Shown here in pieces: positions 61,406 through 64,000 of a stretch of 64,000 nucleotides of DNA; position 1 is the stretch's first letter, and each line of letters starts with the position of its first letter. Under the pieces are notes generated by a model. That model did not search any database. It saw only the letters and a list, made by a program, of their open reading frames with translations, and was not told the DNA's origin. The stretch is from Hirschia sp964352025 (GTDB taxonomy: Bacteria; Pseudomonadota; Alphaproteobacteria; Caulobacterales; Hyphomonadaceae), in the NCBI GenBank assembly GCA_964352025.1, contig CAYGPZ010000009.1, positions 56,506 through 120,505 on the forward strand, given 5' to 3'. A program made the translations under genes and the position numbers.

Positions 61406-62677
61406 ATGAATATTGATTTGGGATTGGTGTGGCCACCCTGTGTCGTTTTCATTTTATTGTTGATGTCAGGTTTTTTCTCTGGCTCTGAAACAGCTCTTAC
61501 GGCAGCGTCTCGTGCGCGCATGCATAGCCTTGAAAAAGAAGGTAAAAAGGGCGCTCAGCGGGTCAATAAACTGATTGCCAATCAAGAAGGCCTTATCGGG
61601 TCTATTCTGTTGGGTAATAATCTGGTCAATATTCTTGCGACATCTTTAGCGACGTCATATTTGCTAAAAGTTGTCGGACAGAGCGGTGTTGCAATTGCAA
61701 CGGCTGTTATGACTATTCTTGTTTTGGTGTTTTCAGAAGTTCTACCAAAGACTTATGCGCTGAATAATGCCGATAAGTTTGCAATGACTGTATCAGGACC
61801 AATAGGCATATTGGTGAAAATCCTTCGTCCTGTGGTGCGTCTGGTACAGCTAATTGTGCGCGGTGCTCTGGCTCTCTTTGGTGTGAAAGCTGAGACAGAT
61901 TCACTCGCTCCTGTGGATGAGATTCGTGGTGCAATCAACATGCACGCTGAGGATGGAAATGTGGAAGTTGAGGACAAGCATCGTCTAGGCGGTGTTTTGG
62001 ACCTTAAAGAGCTGACTGTTGAAGATGTGATGGTCCACCGTAAATCAATTCGTATGATTGATGCAGACCTTCCACCTGATGATATTGTTCGCCAAGCATT
62101 GGAAAGCCCGCATACACGATTGCCTTTATATCGCGGTGATAAGGAAGAAATCGTCGGTATTCTCCACGCCAAAGATTTACTGCGTGCAATAATGGATGCT
62201 GACGGAGACTTTTCGAGCCTGGATGTTGATTCAATTAGTCGTAAGGCAATTTTTGCACCTGAAACGACGACCTTGCAGGATCAGCTCGACCGTTTCCAAA
62301 GAGATCAAACCCACTTTGCCATCGTTGTTGATGAATATGGGGCAATCATGGGCTTGGTGACGCTTGAAGATATTCTGGAAGAAATCGTTGGTGAAATCCG
62401 AGACGAGCACGATCTTGAAGTTGAAGGCGTGCGTCCACAGCCTGACGGATCTGTATTTGTTGACGGATGGGCACCAATTCGCGATTTGAACCGCGCTATG
62501 GATTGGGATTTACCGGATGATGAAGCTGTCACGGTTGCAGGTTTGGTTATTCATGAAACGCAGACCATTCCTGATCCGGGGCGACGCTTTGTTTTTCATG
62601 GATATCAGTTTGAAATTCTAAGAAAACATCGCAATCAAATTACTGGATTGCGGGTAAGAAAAGACGAAAACCTGTAG
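61406..62677 (+). CDS. CNNM/HlyC/CorC-family membrane protein (DUF21-CBS)
   Basis: 423 aa. An N-terminal DUF21 domain with three to four membrane helices (FILLLMSGFFSGSETALTAASRARMHSLEKEGKKGAQ and LGNNLVNILATSLATSYLL), a tandem CBS pair (EDVMVHRKSIRMIDADLPPDDIV, LPLYRGDKEEIVGILHAKDLLRA; FQRDQTHFAIVVDEYGAIMGLVTLEDILEEIVGEIRDEHD), and a C-terminal CorC/transporter-associated domain (DGWAPIRDLNRAMDWDLP). Such proteins are linked to magnesium or cobalt transport. Ten bases after aroB. Confidence 0.93.
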   Translation: MNIDLGLVWPPCVVFILLLMSGFFSGSETALTAASRARMHSLEKEGKKGAQRVNKLIANQEGLIGSILLGNNLVNILATSLATSYLLKVVGQSGVAIATAVMTILVLVFSEVLPKTYALNNADKFAMTVSGPIGILVKILRPVVRLVQLIVRGALALFGVKAETDSLAPVDEIRGAINMHAEDGNVEVEDKHRLGGVLDLKELTVEDVMVHRKSIRMIDADLPPDDIVRQALESPHTRLPLYRGDKEEIVGILHAKDLLRAIMDADGDFSSLDVDSISRKAIFAPETTTLQDQLDRFQRDQTHFAIVVDEYGAIMGLVTLEDILEEIVGEIRDEHDLEVEGVRPQPDGSVFVDGWAPIRDLNRAMDWDLPDDEAVTVAGLVIHETQTIPDPGRRFVFHGYQFEILRKHRNQITGLRVRKDENL

Positions 62678-62764
62678 TTTAAAAACTGCAACCTGAAATC
62701 TATTCTGTGTACGTATCAAATGTGCAAGAAGTATTCTGTCCCGTGTCTGGGTTGGGAATATAAT

Positions 62765-63508
62765 ATGTCTGATGTTGTCTCTAAGAAGACCTTAGAATTT
62801 GCGATCAATGCTCGTAAATGTATAACTATTAAAGAGTTAGGTGAGTGTTTTCAGGCACTGCTTGCGCCTTATGGAGTAACGGCAAGTTCTGCTTGGGCTG
62901 TTATCGGCGGTGATTCTAAAATAGGGCGCGGATTTGGTGAGTGGCCAGCGGAATGGGCGCGTCACTACGCAGATAATAAGTATTTCGATGTCGACCCTAT
63001 TTTTGCGTCTCTCCTGAAGGGAAATGATGCAGGTTATTGGGATGAACAGCTTGCTGGTTACCCATTAAGCGCTGAAGGTAAGAAAGTCATGGAAGATGCC
63101 AGTCAGCATGGATATTCTGACGGGTATAGTCGATTGATACCAACATTGAACGGGTCATATTATCTTGTCTCTTTATACGGTAAAAGACTTGATAGAGACC
63201 CTTATGTGCGAGCAATGTTTGATCTGGCGAGTACGAAATTTGTTCACGAAGGTGTCTTGTTGCTCAATAGACGTGTTGGGTCTCCGATTCGCGGATTTGA
63301 TCTCACCCAGAGACAATTGGAAGTCTTGCAATTAAAAGCCGCAGGAAAAACAGATAAAGAAGCAGCGGACGCGTTAGGTGTGAGCATAAAAGCCATTGAA
63401 GGGCATTTAACGAAAATCCGTAAACTGCTCAAAGCGCGATCTACGTCACAAGCCATTAGTATTGCTCGAGGCAAGGGGCTTATCAAAAATTCCCTTACTA
63501 CTAAGTGA
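62765..63508 (+). CDS. LuxR-type acyl-homoserine-lactone-binding regulator, no synthase nearby
   Basis: 247 aa from the ATG at 62765 (GGGA 7 bases upstream; the frame is open to 62720, but the additional residues do not fit). The N-terminal autoinducer-binding domain has all six pocket residues at exactly the TraR spacing: Trp64, Tyr68, Asp77, Pro78, Trp92, Gly120 (TraR 57, 61, 70, 71, 85, 113). The C-terminal LuxR HTH is LTQRQLEVLQLKAAGKTDKEAADALGVSIKAIEGHLTKI; the usual RE is RQ. No luxI is in the window, so it is an orphan receptor here. A palindromic site lies just downstream. Confidence 0.93.
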   Translation: MSDVVSKKTLEFAINARKCITIKELGECFQALLAPYGVTASSAWAVIGGDSKIGRGFGEWPAEWARHYADNKYFDVDPIFASLLKGNDAGYWDEQLAGYPLSAEGKKVMEDASQHGYSDGYSRLIPTLNGSYYLVSLYGKRLDRDPYVRAMFDLASTKFVHEGVLLLNRRVGSPIRGFDLTQRQLEVLQLKAAGKTDKEAADALGVSIKAIEGHLTKIRKLLKARSTSQAISIARGKGLIKNSLTTK

Positions 63509-63524
63509 TTTCTTCTTTAGGTTG

Positions 63525-63566
63525 CTAGGGTATACCCTAGTTGCGTGTAGGGTATAAGTGTATAAT
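63525..63566 (+). promoter_or_regulatory. Lux-box-like palindrome and promoter
   Basis: CTAGGGTATACCCTAG (63525-63540) is a perfect 16-bp palindrome. A second half-site, TAGGGTATA, follows at 63548-63556. A perfect TATAAT lies at 63561-63566; the -35 position (63538-63543, TAGTTG) is poor and overlaps the palindrome by 3 bases. The palindrome centre is about 40 bases upstream of the predicted start near 63573, the geometry of LuxR-type activation at lux boxes. The sequence itself is not identical to known lux boxes. Confidence 0.55.
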
Positions 63567-63572
63567 ATAACA

Positions 63573-63690
63573 TTATGAATTGCATGGGTGGGACGCAGGT
63601 TCATTATTTGCTGTTTGTAATACCAATATAGCAGATAGAAATTATATAAAGAATTGGGCCTCGTATTTGAAATGCGGGGCCCAATTTTTT
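63573..63690 (+). ncRNA. Candidate small transcript downstream of the LuxR-type gene
   Basis: Bounded by the promoter described at 63525-63566 and a perfect Rho-independent terminator at 63652-63690, giving a predicted RNA of about 115 nt. It contains an 18-codon frame (ATG 63575 to TAG 63631; MNCMGGTQVHYLLFVIPI) whose ATG would lie 2-3 bases from the predicted start, that is, leaderless. Whether it is a noncoding RNA, a micropeptide message or just the 3' untranslated part of the LuxR gene cannot be told from sequence. Confidence 0.35.
63652..63690 (+). terminator. Rho-independent terminator
   Basis: AATTGGGCC (63652-63660) pairs perfectly with GGCCCAATT (63678-63686); inner bases extend the stem. 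Six T follow on the plus strand, so it mainly ends plus-strand transcription; it may also serve the bolA-like gene. Confidence 0.9.
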
Positions 63691-63707
63691 GACGAGAAGC
63701 CAGGTTT

Positions 63708-63980
63708 TTAATTTGGCTGGGGCTTAATGACCTTAATTGAAAGTGCGTGAAGGCCGTTCTTGAATTCTGAATCCAGAATTTCATTGATAATTCTGTGAAT
63801 TTCTACACGGTTTTTGCCTTCAAAGCTTTTGGACCAGACTTTAATGCTGTAGTGTGTCTCGCCAGCTGGGCTAGCGCCTGCATGACCTGCATGAAGTGCG
63901 GATTCGTCTTTCACTTCTAAAAGGTCCGGTGTTAAACTGGCTGAAAGTGCAGTGCGGATACGGTTTTGTCGATTTGTCAA
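63708..63980 (-). CDS. BolA-family protein
   Basis: 90 aa, the BolA fold: VKDESALHAGHAGASPAGETHYSIKVWSKSFEGKNRVEIHRIINEILDSEFKNGLHALSIKVIKP. The conserved H-A-G-H region and the C-terminal GLHALSIK (with His) are those of BolA proteins that bind Fe-S clusters with monothiol glutaredoxin. It is convergent with the LuxR-type gene. The start codon at 63980 is near the end of the window, so upstream context is not visible. Confidence 0.93.
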   Translation of the reverse strand: MTNRQNRIRTALSASLTPDLLEVKDESALHAGHAGASPAGETHYSIKVWSKSFEGKNRVEIHRIINEILDSEFKNGLHALSIKVIKPQPN

Positions 63981-64000
63981 TTCTTGATCCTTTAGCGAAG

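Noticed and set aside
1..64000. CRISPR array, rRNA or complete insertion sequence
   Set aside because: No regularly spaced direct repeats, rRNA blocks or transposase frames were seen.

Overview
The window is a contiguous piece of an alphaproteobacterial chromosome, best matched by the Caulobacterales/Maricaulales (Hyphomonadaceae-like) group. The reasons are gene content and order: an imuA-imuB-dnaE2 mutagenesis cassette behind a GAAC-N7-GAAC SOS box, petABC next to trmL and hemF, CarD-FdxA-S4-helicase, prs/rplY/pth/ychF, DUF1285-NUDIX-DUF6111-cca, and a MoxR-DUF58-DUF4159 operon. Base composition is moderately AT-rich for this class. I see no rRNA, tRNA, CRISPR array or complete insertion sequence. 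These assignments come from reading sequence motifs; no database search was made.

Layout. 1-0.7 kb: 3' part of a DUF5690-like transporter broken by an in-frame amber codon. 1-6.5 kb: SOS-controlled imuA, imuB and dnaE2. 6.5-8.7 kb: MscS-type channel (-) and a GNAT acetyltransferase (+). 8.7-15.5 kb: minus-strand operon MoxR ATPase > DUF58 > BatA-like/DUF4159 > VWA-like membrane protein, tightly overlapped. 15.5-18.6 kb: DUF1285, NUDIX, DUF6111 and cca. 18.6-21.1 kb: small membrane protein, hemF, a Cys-repeat lipoprotein and trmL. 21.2-24.2 kb: the cytochrome bc1 operon petABC with a strong terminator. 24.2-28.2 kb: an unknown gene, mtnP, GST, GNAT, apt (adenine salvage) and a ClpP-type protease. 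28.2-33.8 kb: TIR-domain membrane protein, rlmJ, MFS exporter, nitrilase-like hydrolase, small membrane protein and a FemAB-like protein. 33.8-41.3 kb: ychF, pth, rplY, then an inverted blaI/blaR1-LytM pair, then prs and pgeF. 41.4-47.4 kb: tamB-tamA. 47.6-54.5 kb: SNase-like lipoprotein, carD, fdxA, S4 protein, SUV3-like helicase, DUF3108 and rpmB. 54.6-59.6 kb: degenerate amidohydrolase lipoprotein, thioesterase-like protein, xerD, a secreted 642-aa protein and a 59-aa membrane protein. 59.7-64 kb: aroK-aroB-CNNM transporter, a LuxR-type autoinducer receptor without a synthase, a lux-box-like promoter with a short terminated transcript, and a BolA-family gene.

Most of the window is housekeeping. 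Three places look most worth following. (1) The LuxR solo is followed by a perfect 16-bp palindrome centred about 40 bp upstream of the start predicted from a consensus -10, and then by a roughly 115-nt unit ending in a perfect terminator: a candidate quorum-responsive small RNA or leaderless micropeptide. (2) A BlaI/BlaR1 pair has a LytM (M23) metallopeptidase plus coiled coil where BlaR1 carries its beta-lactam sensor, with a BlaI-type operator in its promoter. (3) A lipoprotein is built of two copies of a four-cysteine module.
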